Shown in pieces: positions 11,600 through 20,794 of a DNA stretch of 64,000 bases (positions within the stretch are counted from its first letter, which is position 1; each line of letters starts with the position of its first letter). The stretch spans positions 6,567,001-6,631,000 of the forward strand of contig CM036753.1 of assembly GCA_020796225.1 (NCBI GenBank). Direction: 5' to 3'. A program made the translations under genes and the position numbers. The notes below the pieces were generated by a model. The model made no database searches. It had not been told where the DNA came from and was given only the letters and a program-made list of their open reading frames with translations. This DNA comes from Arion vulgaris. Taxonomy: Eukaryota > Mollusca > Gastropoda > Stylommatophora > Arionidae.

Positions 11600-12091
11600 A
11601 CAGCCAACATCGCAAAATGGATTGAGAAATTAATAATGGCAGTGCAAGAGAAAAGTGAAAAAATAAAATCTATATCTCAATGTGGCAAAAACAAAAATAA
11701 TGACAACTGATAAAAACAAGTATGACAAAGGTTATTTTTTATCAAGGGAGAGAAAATAGAAAATGTGAACGATTTTGAATATCTCGGTTCATTGCTAAAC
11801 AAGATATGGAAATGGGATGAAGGAAATTAAAAGAAGAATAAACATGGCTTGACAAAAAATTTGAACAGTTAAAATCTGTATTAAGTGGAACTGATTGGAA
11901 AACAAAGATCAGAGTACTAAGAGCATGCATATTTCCAGTGGCAACGTATGGGTGTGAGGCATGGCCAATAAACACGGTATTGTAAAAAACATATGTGTTT
12001 TTAAATATACGAGTTACAAAAGGGTCCGACGTTATATCAAGGCTTTGTGCAGTGGCGATACCATAGCCAATGAGGTTTTACAGAGGCGTGG
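11600..12091 (+). mobile_element. LINE fragment, left half (RT C-terminal part)
   Basis: With frameshifts it reads NVAKTKIM, GEKIENVNDFEYLGSLL, RVLRACIFPVATYGCEAWPI and YKRVRRYIKALCSGDTIANE. These are the thumb and post-RT motifs typical of invertebrate non-LTR retrotransposons. It is interrupted after the codons for NEVLQRRG by the U2-like insert and resumes at about 12417. Confidence 0.65.
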
Positions 12092-12416
12092 ATCGCTTCT
12101 CGGCCTTTTGGCTAAGATCAAAGTGTAGTATCTGTATCGTTTGATATCTGTCACGTTGCTCATTATATGGGTTTACAAAGATATCAGCTTGTGTTACGGA
12201 ACTAGTGCCCATTTGATCGAAGCCGACGGTCGGAAGCCTTAATTAAATGCCACATGGCTACCTTTGTACAAAACTAGGAGTTCCATCGATCGAAGGATTG
12301 ATGGGGCTTGATAGTTTATAAACGTTTTCACGTTCTGTTGTACAGGGTCCACCTGGTATGGCACATCCGAGACGGGCCCCATATTTATTTTAAAAAAAAA
12401 ATATATATATATATAT
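12092..12416 (+). mobile_element. U2 snRNA-headed retroposon or divergent U2 retropseudogene
   Basis: The first about 45 bases match the strongly conserved 5' end of U2 snRNA (ATCGCTTCTCGGCCTTTTGG, then CTAAGATCAAAGTGTAGTAT, which includes the branch-point-pairing GTAGTA). Similarity then fades. The middle (about 12135-12340) is unlike U2 and no Sm site (ATTTTTGG type) is seen. Near the 3' end ACCTGGTATGGCACATCCGA followed by GACGGGCCCC resembles U2 stem-loop IV. An A10 run and a TA repeat tail follow. At about 290 nt it is far longer than animal U2 (about 190 nt). It interrupts a LINE ORF, which indicates insertion by retroposition. Confidence 0.75.
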
Positions 12417-12810
12417 GAAGGACAGAGAAGAGAACAAAGGATCTATCCAGAAGGAATTGAAAATCAAAGAAAACTAGTTCATGCTACAAATAAGAAGGAG
12501 AAAGTTGAAGTATTTAGGAAATATAAAAGGACATTAGGGTGAAAAAAGAGCATCATGAAAGGAGGCATTCGTGTAAAGATGAGATAAGGAACACCCCGGA
12601 GAAGATGGATTCAGGATGTGACTAATGACTTGGGCATGACGACAGCAAAGGTATATCTGGCCTGTGAGAGAGAAATTCCGGACTGTAGGGGTGGCAAAGT
12701 TATACTCAGGACAAGCAATTAGATAACGATGGCAAGGTCTGAATACCAAGGAAATTAGGCTCATAAAGAATATCATGCCTGGAAACTGACATTTCTTGAT
12801 CACATTAACA
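12417..12810 (+). mobile_element. LINE fragment, right half (3' end)
   Basis: Continues the LINE cut by the U2-like insert: LQIRRRKLKYLGNIK, then TPRRRWIQDVTNDLG and TAKVYLACEREIPD, followed by a GA repeat (about 12818-12837). The RPR+RW.(D).V..DLG block is a common C-terminal signature of these elements. Confidence 0.6.
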
Positions 12811-13009
12811 GTGGTTTAGAGAGAGAGAGAGAGAGAGGGGATAATAGATGCATTATTCCTGAAAGACGAAGCAGAGGTACTACTAAGACGACGGTGGCAG
12901 CAAGACATTAAATAAACCTTGAAGAATGTTGAGAGTCAGACCAACTATTAACTAACAAAATAAGCTTGAATAAAGGACTTATTTTGTGTGCAATTATTGG
13001 TTTCCTAAT

Positions 13010-13310
13010 TCTTCTACGCACGCACTCAGACAAACTTACACTGATATGCTAAACAAAACACAACAGAAGTGGACAACCTGAAGCTGTTAGCGGTTTGAAA
13101 ATAGCTTGTTCCCGGAATGGTATCAATCACATACTTATGCTATGTTTCTCATATATGAGGTATCATTCCAACAGATGTTCTACAGTCATTTTGTCTGTAC
13201 CACAGTCACATTCATCAGCCGTTCATATCTTTAGCTTGTTGAACAGATGGTTGTTGAACTGTTATGACCTGTATGAAATCTGAAGATCTGGAATTGTTAT
13301 GTTCTTGTAA
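13010..13310. other. Unassigned region
   Basis: Between a LINE 3' end and SINE family C. No feature recognised. Confidence 0.3.
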
Positions 13311-13317
13311 GCTGTTA

Positions 13318-13510
13318 GTGGGACGGATTAGCGTAATGCATATGCGCTCGCTTATCGACTCGAACATAAGCGGATTGTTGGTTCAATCCTACACTCGACG
13401 TACCACACGTGAGAAAAGGAAATGGCCCTCCTACCTCCAGCACAATATGACAGAAATGTGACATGCACTGTACACCCTAAGGTCTAAAAAAGGCTATGGA
13501 AATTTAAAAA
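13318..13510 (+). mobile_element. tRNA-derived SINE, family C
   Basis: Head GTGGGACGGATTAGCGTAAT with A-box-like TAGCGTAATGC, then B-box-like GGTTCAATCC. The body has CGTACCACACGTGAGAAAAG and the 3' end GGCTATGGAAATTTAAAAAT. The second copy is at 60132-60332 in the same orientation. Confidence 0.75.
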
Positions 13511-14210
13511 TCTGGTAATATGTATCATCTCTCTGATGGTATGGATGCTCTGTTCTCATATAATTCATGTATCTGATGATAGACCTCTCCGTCATACCAC
13601 CACATATCATGCTTGCATATGATTTGAGTAGTTTGTCTCTCCTCTTTGTCAGTGCATTGTCTCTTTAATTTCCAAAGATGTTGCAATGAAAATAAATCAA
13701 CTTTATCATCTTTCACCCAGATAGTTGATACAGTATGTGCAGTGTTTCTGTTAGGTCTTGACTTCATGTACTTACCCTAGCTATACTATTGCAGTTTTCA
13801 ATATATTTGGGGGTCAAAGGCGCAGTTATAGAGACAACGTCGCGCAAGGTTTAGTGAGCTGGCACTATTCAAGATTCTACCCCTCCCCACGTGGTGACCC
13901 TGGAAACAGACAGAAGATCCTGTCTGGCCAAGCGGGTATGGATCGAGGGAGAGCTACAGGTAGTGGTAGTAGTGCGAGCACAGAAACGTTATACAGGTCC
14001 GAAAATCAGAATAAAATGCAAGCTTCTCCTGGCCGAGGTCCGATGAAAAGTTGCACAAATGTAAGGCAAACGTAAGAAACAGTAGCGTACGAGTCGTCTG
14101 GAACGAAAACCAACTCCTCCGGAGTCAATGGCCGCACTATAATTGCCAGCTGTGGGGCAAGAATACATGAGAACGATGTGTAACGTATCGTGTCGACACA
14201 AGGGAAGATA
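13511..14210. other. Unassigned region between two SINEs
   Basis: Short ORFs on both strands (minus 13525-13767; plus 13758-14075), none with a recognisable domain. No repeat was matched elsewhere in the window. Confidence 0.3.
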
Positions 14211-14214
14211 GCAG

Positions 14215-14415
14215 TATTTTTTCCGATCCAGAAGCACTTGAGCTGAAAGCTCTTCGGCTCGGTGTCATGGATATCGTAACCCTTCGGCTCGGTGCCACGA
14301 ACACCGTAAATCTGGGGAACCTGAAGCTTTTCTGCCAGTCCGCGGAGTTGAACCCGCACTTACAGAGGACTAGTCACCCGTGGTCCAACGCGCTACGAAC
14401 ACGCTGGGCACGCGG
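14215..14415 (-). mobile_element. tRNA-derived SINE, family B
   Basis: Minus-strand copy: TTCGTAGCGCGTTGGACCAC head, B-box-like GGTTCAACTCC, two CACCGAGCCGAAG motifs about 35 bp apart, and TGCTTCTGGATCGGAAAAAA at the 3' end. It is better preserved than the copy at 6676. Confidence 0.8.
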
Positions 14416-14699
14416 GCGAAGATTGCAGTAAACTAGATTTGCTCATCTTATTTAATTAGATCAGTATTACTAGAGGCCAAGCGCAGATATATTTATTGGA
14501 TAAGGTTGCCCGAGCGCAAACCCTGCAGTTGCGTTCTTGTGCCTAACGAAACTGCTCTGCCTGGAACAACCTGGCACGATACTGATGTAGTAACAACTAA
14601 TATTCCCGGAAGATCTGGGGTGGGTGCTATTGGCGAACGCAAAATTTCAGTTGCATTGCTAGCGTCGAATAAAAAGACCTTCTAGAATACATTTGGGCA

Positions 14700-15265
14700 G
14701 CCCCAGTCCAGTGTTTCCGGGGACGGGGAAAATGCAGAGTAGACATTGCAAATCGCCAAGTGCCGACACGTGCCTCAAAACGGCTGAGAATACTTTTCAG
14801 GAATAAACTCACCCTGGACAGAAAAGTAAGGCCGATAATGTAAAGGCTTGACTGGTACAAACCCAAGCATTAACGAAGGGTGATACTTTTTGGACGCCGA
14901 TCATCCTACATTGAGTAAGGTGACGTCCAAACACCATTTCTCAGATCACATAAGCAACAAGCACATGTGCCTCCAATGACTGAGAATGTTCCTAATCCGG
15001 AACGACCTCACATAGTCAGAAAGGGCACATACTGTAGACATACTCTTTATATGCGCAGATCATAAAGCCAAAATATACGGCGAAAAATGATCGTTAAAGA
15101 GCAATGAATACAAGAAAAGTGACCTTTCCCAATGACTAGTCCTAGAAGGGTTGAGAATGCTTCTAAACCGTAACGACCTCACCCAGTCAGCAAAGTAGTA
15201 AATGCTCTTTGGCGTAGATCTAAGCCAAAATATACCGCATTAAAAGATCATTAAGGAGTGTTTTC
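14700..15265. repeat. Degenerate tandem repeat of about 190 bp, about three copies
   Basis: The motif series CTGAGAAT..TT..(T/C)AA, AACGACCTCAC, AGTCAG, TACTCTTTATATGCGCAGAT, AGCCAAAATATAC, then AAAAGATCATTAA, recurs at about 14770 (partial), 14980-15105 and 15155-15265. The copies are clearly related but much diverged. No function seen. Confidence 0.5.
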
Positions 15266-15334
15266 ATACCATGTGTAAGGAGCAACCTCACCAAAGGCAG
15301 GAAATCCGATAGAGAAGTCGAACTTTACTAATCA

Positions 15335-15590
15335 ACACTGGCCGCAAAAGTACCGATGGTACGAGTACTCAAGGCAAGTATTTCGTGGACAACATGTTTC
15401 CTGTAACGATCACAATTGAAGGATCTAATCTTCAAGTACCACTGAAGACGGCAAGACTGACCGCATGGTGAGGGATACTGGTAAAACGGTATGTAGGCCT
15501 CAAGCAAAACTCAGTCAGAAACGCGTACCAGGAATCATGACTTCCGCCTGAACTGACAGCTGGCGTTCGCAGAAGAATATATTTGACCTT
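15335..15590 (+). repeat. Repeat family H
   Basis: Shares GATCACAATTGAAGGATCTA, CTTCAAGTACC, GTGAGGGATACTGGTAAAAC, a TCAGTCAGAAACGCGTACCA block and a GCGTTCGCAGAAGAA 3' end with the copy at 17828-18130. Probably a retroposon; no RT motif seen. Confidence 0.55.
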
Positions 15591-15892
15591 GTATTGAAAT
15601 TATTGGAGAATATTCATGTTGTCACCGGTCGGCGTTTCTGTGCATCCCTTCAGGGACCTCATATATAGATTTTTCTAACTTCATTTTAATTGAATATGTT
15701 TCTGATTTACTTTTGCAATCATTGATGACATGTTTTTATGTCAGTGTTTCACTAAGTATTTCAAAGTGAAATATGAAAACAATTTATAATAACTAATGAT
15801 ACACCACAGCAAAAGTACTATTCAGACGAATTGGGGACAGGGTGAAGTCAGCAGCATTTTCAGCTTAGTAGCTCCTGACTTAGCTGTGATTA

Positions 15893-16118
15893 CTCCTACC
15901 TGCCTCAGCTGTGAGCTTTCTGACCAGTCTCAGCTACGAGCTTTCTGACCAGTCTCAGTTGTGAGCTTTCTGACCAGTCTCAGCTGTGAGCTTTCTGATC
16001 AGTCTCAGCAGTGCACTTTCTGACCAGTCTCAGCTGTGAGCTTTCTGACCAGTCTCAGCTGTGAACTTTCTGATAAGTCTCAGCTGTGAACTTTCTGACC
16101 AGTCTCAACTGTGAGCTT
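15893..16118. repeat. 25-bp minisatellite, about 9 copies
   Basis: Unit GTGAGCTTTCTGACCAGTCT plus CAGCT, with minor variants. Confidence 0.9.
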
Positions 16119-16182
16119 GATAATTAGATCTGATGCAAGTGAGATTAATAGATTACCACAAACATGTCTTGTTTCTCAGAAT

Positions 16183-16325
16183 TAAGTTAATAATCAATCA
16201 TTAGGCTAAAGTTGCAAACAAAAAATACCAAAAGTTAATAATCAATCGAACGGCTAAAGTTGCAAACCAAAAATACCTAAAGTTAATAATCAATCAAACG
16301 GCTAAAATTGCAAACAATAAATACC
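16183..16325. repeat. 48-bp tandem repeat, 3 copies
   Basis: Unit starts AGTTAATAATCAATCA and contains GGCTAAAGTTGCAAAC. Three imperfect copies. Confidence 0.8.
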
Positions 16326-16640
16326 TTTCAAAAGTAAATAACCAAAGATATATATAGAGAGAGGAAAAAGAAGAAATTGAAGAGATTTTATTGGACATGT
16401 CTGGACAAGTGAAGAGCTACACTCATAAATATCGTGACAAGACAATTATAGAATATTCTACGGCTCCGCTGTAAAATTGTGTTAGAACTATATTTTATAT
16501 TAGTTGTCACGCCATTCAAATTTAAATCATAACCAGAAAAAAATGATGAACAAATAATTGTGATTATTAGGAACATATGTCTTTGAAGAAGACTTGAGTC
16601 AAATACATCAGAACACAGACAGGACACATCAAATTACGTT

Positions 16641-17012
16641 TGTTGATTGATTGATTGATTGATAGGACAATCATAATTGCACTTCGGTGAGTAACCATGT
16701 CTGCTCCGATCTCTTTCTTACACAGGAAGATCTCATTTTCAGTGCACAAATTCCGTAGCACCGGCGAAGGTCCTCGATGTAATTTTGAAGATGGTGAAGA
16801 TATTTTGGTAGGAATTTTTAGTTTTAATCTTTTCTAATGCTTTTTCGCCTGGGCAACGGCTTTCCAGCGTGATTTTCTCAATTTTTAACTGTCAGGGGTT
16901 CTTTTACGTGCTCAACTCGAACAAAGGACCTACGTATTATCGTCCGTCTCCGATAGGACTAGTAGCTCGATCTCACCTACACTGAGATCAGGGATCTCTA
17001 CGTTTGTGAATG
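16641..17012 (-). mobile_element. tRNA-derived SINE, family A
   Basis: Minus-strand copy beginning at its TTGATTGATTGATTGATAGG tail. It carries TGCTCCGATCTCTTTCTTAC, CGTAGCACCGGCGAAGG, GGCTTTCCAGC, TTCTTTTACGTGCTCAACTC and TATCGTCCGTCTCCGATAGG in order. The last about 60 bp, including the tRNA-like A-box region, is missing. Confidence 0.75.
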
Positions 17013-17167
17013 TACTCGTAAATATGTATGTGAAATTACGTTTGTGCATGTATATATATGAATAAATATACACATGCATGTACCCTTACTAGCATCGTTA
17101 ATGTCATTAGCTTGTTATCATATTTCAAACATACATGTTTCATCAAATATTTCATCAGTGGTATTCA

Positions 17168-17333
17168 CAGTAGCGGCTCGTGATCAGTTTTGTTGGTGGA
17201 CCAGACAGAAATTTTGGGGATTAATCATGGATTCGGTTAGGATATATTTTAATGTATAAAATAATAAATACACGTTACATCTTATTTTTGGTGGGGACCG
17301 GCCCCACTGACCCTTGATGACGAGCCGCCACTG
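17168..17333 (-). mobile_element. hAT-type MITE, family M1
   Basis: Terminal inverted repeats CAGTAGCGGCTCGT and ACGAGCCGCCACTG enclose 166 bp. The flanking 8 bp are GGTATTCA and GGTTTTCA, a 7 of 8 target duplication. It is the reverse orientation of the copies at 20591 and 43735. No coding capacity. Confidence 0.85.
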
Positions 17334-17827
17334 GGTTTTCATAATTTTATCCACGGTTGTCATCATCTAACATAAAAACTAGGAACCAAATTTCATAACA
17401 CGAAATAGCTTGGTAGTTTATCTTTGGTACATAGTTTTACTCATTGCCTTTCCTACTCTAGATAAACAGATAAACACATTACACTAAACAGCACTTTTGG
17501 CAAACCACTACTTGCTCAGACTATCGCAGCAGACATCCAATAGTATGCCTGCAGCTTTTATTTCTGATCATATAGTTGTTATTATTACACATTTATCATT
17601 TGACCAGGTATGCGACACATTTGATTTCAAATATGATTGATAAGTTGTGTTCATAAAAATGTAAGAATATTTGTTGTATATAGTTGTGCATTTTATTACT
17701 TCTTTTTCTCATTCTATGGTGTCGTAAACCATGAAGACTGTCAGGTCGGTCGCCAGGTGAAAGTCTTAATGCTCCCGTGACCAGATATCACTTCTTAGTC
17801 TACTGTACTCTGAGCACTCAAAATAAT

Positions 17828-18123
17828 TATGAGAAGAATGCCAAGCAGATTAAGATCAGAAATTGAAGGCAGGAAAGCCGTTAGAGAAGGCACCCGATAT
17901 GCCCTCACTAAAACTAACTCTGCCCGAGAAAGAGTTACATTGACATTAGGTCTCCTGCAATGATCACTCTTGAAGGATCTAAGCTTCAAGTACCTCGGAA
18001 GTCGGCGAGGCTGTCCATATGGTTGAGGGGTGCCTGTAAAAGGGTAATTTAGGCCCACGCAAAAATCAGTCAGAAGCGCAATACCAGGCGTCCTTTACGC
18101 CTGAATTAATAGCGGGTGATCGC

Positions 18124-18130
<7 letters not shown>
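17828..18130 (+). repeat. Repeat family H
   Basis: Longest copy: GATCACTCTTGAAGGATCTA, GCTTCAAGTACC, GAGGCTGTCCATATGGTTGA, CAAAAATCAGTCAGAAGCGC and GAATTAATAGCGGGTGATCG, followed by a GA repeat. Confidence 0.55.
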
Positions 18131-18174
<44 letters not shown>

Positions 18175-18230
18175 ATAAATTTATAAAGAGTAGTGTGGGT
18201 TTGCTGAAGACTCAAGTACTTTTTTCAATG

Positions 18231-18290
<60 letters not shown>
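18126..18290. repeat. GA and TA microsatellites
   Basis: (GA)n at about 18126-18171 and (TA)n at about 18232-18288. The GA run follows the family H tail. Confidence 0.95.
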
Positions 18291-18291
<1 letters not shown>

Positions 18292-18599
18292 ATATCACAA
18301 CATTATTTTGACAACACACAATGAATAAGAGCTCTGGTAACAGGTAATATAAAAGGGACAGCAAGTAAAAACAAAAATTATGACAAAGAAGGTTATGGTC
18401 GTCTAAAAAAGCAGATTCCTTCAAAATGTACATTTTAGATGAGATTCTATCAAAGTAAATGGGATGTTGCTAAGACAATTTCGCCAATTAAAATACATTG
18501 AAACTCTGACAACATAAAATGGGTGATGTAGATCGAAAATAGAGAACAGAAAAAGAAGTAAAAGAACAAAGATATATTTTTGATAACATGAGGTATATT

Positions 18600-18950
18600 G
18601 GGACAACTTGTTGTTAGGTCTGTATTTTTCTTTGCTTCATGTTACACGATGGGTGATAATGGTCAACGTCATAGGATGTGGTTTAACAGAAGAATTCTGA
18701 TAATAAGAATGTACTACTACATGACTAATAGTGACGTGCTGAAAGAGGTCAAGACACAGAGAAAACTCAGTATCAACATAATAAAGAGGCAATTATTTGT
18801 CCAGCATGTAATGAGAACCGGGGGCTTAACATACATAGTGAAAGACGAGTTAATGGGCGATAGTGAGGAGAAGACAAGTCTAGACAAGTAACTTTATTTG
18901 TCGGGAAAATCTAGCTAGTATTCAGGATGACGTTTATGGAGGACAATGAT
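18600..18950 (+). mobile_element. LINE C-terminal fragment
   Basis: Open frame 18598-18891 reads DVLKEVKTQRKLSINIIKRQ then LFVQHVMRTGG, matching the post-RT pattern VL..V...R.L...I..R...F.GHV.R of non-LTR elements. Basic and truncated at the 5' side. A related short piece lies at about 28120-28200. Confidence 0.55.
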
Positions 18951-19199
18951 CGCACACATCAGCTAGCATTGCACATGATGATAATGACCAGATATTCTAG
19001 CAAACAATATACATATTCCAAGCAAAATGTGGTGTAGCTAGACAAGAACACTATGCTGGTAGACAAAGAAGATTAGTAAACCAACAAAGAACCGGTGTCA
19101 TAGTTAGCCGGCACACGCTGAGACACAAACTGAGGAGGAGATCGGAGCACTTATGGACTAATTGGTTCCATGTGCAGTGATGATGATCCGATGACTAAA

Positions 19200-19202
19200 C
19201 TA

Positions 19203-19251
<49 letters not shown>
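19200..19251. repeat. TA microsatellite
   Basis: (TA)n run of about 48 bp, about 30 bp left of the GALNT exon 2 donor, inside intron 2. Confidence 0.95.
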
Positions 19252-19252
<1 letters not shown>

Positions 19253-19279
19253 AGCTCTGGTGATGTATCAAATACTTAC

Positions 19280-19433
19280 TCTTTATCTCTGACGTCCGGG
19301 AGACTTCTCTGTAAAGACATCATGTCACTTGCGAACTGATTATAAGCATTGTTTTTCCACCCATCGTCAAACTTCTTTTTTTCTTCTTCAGAGAGTTTAT
19401 TTTTCTCGATGGTGATGCCGAGTCCATTTTCCC
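19280..19433 (-). CDS. GALNT-like gene, second coding exon (stem to catalytic-domain linker)
   Basis: An exon of 154 nt bounded by a pyrimidine-rich acceptor (TTTTTGCAG at about 19442-19434) and a GTAAGT donor at 19279-19274. Joined in phase to exon 1 it reads GENGLGITIEKNKLSEEEKK, then a W..NAYNQFASDMMSLQRS segment, then LPDVRDK. This arrangement (an N..ASD.(I/M)SL.RSLPD.R block just before the catalytic GT-A domain) is the established hallmark of polypeptide GalNAc-transferases. The exon leaves phase 2 (GA|), so the next exon starts with one base completing Glu or Asp. No stop codon or frameshift is seen, so the gene looks intact here. I could not recognise the next exon in the 19 kb to the left. 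It is either beyond the window or diverged past sight-reading. Confidence 0.85.
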
Positions 19434-19489
19434 CTGCAAAAATACAAACATGCATCGATATATTTGTATATGTATGTTTATATATGAGG

Positions 19490-20260
19490 GGAGAAACTGA
19501 AACCGATTGGGTAGAAAATAGTCAACTAGAAGATTTGGATTTTGCAGATGATATTGCTGTGCTAAGTAAAAATAACCAAGATATGCACAGAAAAACAAAC
19601 AACATCATCCTTAGAATCAAACTGCAGATAAGATATGAAAATACAAATATAATGAAGACACATGGAACAAGTAATGCAGATATCACCCTGGAATCTAAAA
19701 TGATAACAATAACAGAGCAGTTCACATACTTGGGTCTTATCTTATCTTAACCACATTTGCCGTGAAGCGTCGTGGGGAGATTTAGCTTTCTATCTTGTAC
19801 CAGGTGTGTTGCGCTTGACGTTGTCAGTCTATGCTTTCGCAGGGACTTTGAGATGTTATCTATCCATCGTGTTCTTGGCCTGCCTCGTGCTCTGCGCACT
19901 GAGTGTCGATTATTGTAGGCCTGTGATGGTAGTAAATGTGGTTCCATTCTCATTAGATGGCCGAACCACTTGATACTTTGCTTCTCGACGTACTTGGGTA
20001 ACAATTTTAATTGCACTGGACATACCAAAATAGGAAATTGTGCTACGAATTTTGTCAAAGCAACATCAGCTTTTAAAAGTCTAAATAAAATATGGAACTC
20101 CAAGTTATATAGTTGTAAAACTAAATTACGAATGTTCATTTTTAATGTTGTGAGTATTAACATTTTGTTCGGAATTTTATAGAAACTCGGCATTTTACGC
20201 AAGCTATCTCCAACTGTCAAAAACCTTTCCGAAATTGACAAAAAGATATTATTAGTTGTA
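19490..20260 (+). mobile_element. LINE RT fragment (family B) split by a nested insertion
   Basis: The left part (19490-19735) encodes LEDLDFADDIAVLSKN, containing the FADD catalytic box of reverse transcriptase, through ESKMITITEQFTYLG. The right part (19991-20260) resumes with YLGNNFNCTGHTK and KATSAFKSLNKIWNSKLYS. The two halves were one ORF. They are now separated by a 255-bp minus-strand LINE insert and a target duplication. The copy at 51745-52400 lacks the insert. Confidence 0.8.
19736..19990 (-). mobile_element. 5'-truncated LINE (family A) nested in LINE family B
   Basis: Encodes, on minus, VEKQSIKWFGHLMRMEPHLL and RRARGRPRTRWIDNISKSLR, ending LHGKCG, stop, then a (GATAA)n tail at 19736. 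It is flanked on both sides by TACTTGGGT (19727-19735 and 19991-19999), a 9-bp target duplication. The uninterrupted site is visible in the related element at about 52320 (TATTTAGGTAGCAATTTTGA on minus). This is a textbook target-primed reverse transcription product. Confidence 0.85.
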
Positions 20261-20590
20261 TAATTCTGAATGTGAAAGTATGATCTATGTATTGCTTGTT
20301 CATTCTGAAACCTGCATATTCAGTTCTTTATTGGGATCTACTGCTATGGATAGTTTTTATGTGATGATCCAGATGAAGACTGTGTCACGGACTGCCATTA
20401 CAGTAATTCATCTACAGTTATTAAAGTCTGTATTATTTTTATGAGCAACGTTACAAGAGTTTCTTTGTTCCATAACATTTATGTTGACTCTGTATTTCAC
20501 ATTTGTGTGAAAATTAGTTCCAAGATTGCAGCTTTTAATACTGGATGTGCTTCAGCTGTCATGACATAGAGTTTATTTTATTCTTCAGCT

Positions 20591-20755
20591 CAGTGGCGGC
20601 TCGTCATTAAGGGCCAATGGAGCCGGGTCCCACCAAAAATAATGTATAATGTGTGTATTTATTATTTTCTAAATTAAAATATAACAGCCCAAAACCATGA
20701 TTTTTCCGAACATTTTTCTGGCCCCACCAACAAAAATGATCACGAGCCGCCACTG
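20591..20755 (+). mobile_element. hAT-type MITE, family M1, intact
   Basis: Starts CAGTGGCGGCTCGTCATTAA and ends TGATCACGAGCCGCCACTG, 165 bp, flanked by the exact 8-bp duplication CTTCAGCT (20583-20590, 20756-20763). CAG..CTG ends and an 8-bp duplication are diagnostic of hAT elements. It sits in GALNT intron 1. Confidence 0.92.
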
Positions 20756-20794
20756 CTTCAGCTTCTTGATGGATTTCATATTTTCTTCTTTCTA

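Noticed and set aside
12092..12380. Functional U2 snRNA gene
   Set aside because: No Sm site, an unrelated middle, an A-rich tail and a position inside a LINE ORF argue against a working U2 gene.
14215..14415. Functional tRNA genes at the B-box motifs here and at 44588, 41572 and 58300
   Set aside because: A- and B-box-like motifs are present, but no full cloverleaf could be drawn, and each is followed by the same SINE body in several copies.
18212..18433. Minus ORF with YIYIYI run
   Set aside because: Read-through of a TA microsatellite; similar IYIYIY ORF at 43117-43447 rejected for the same reason.
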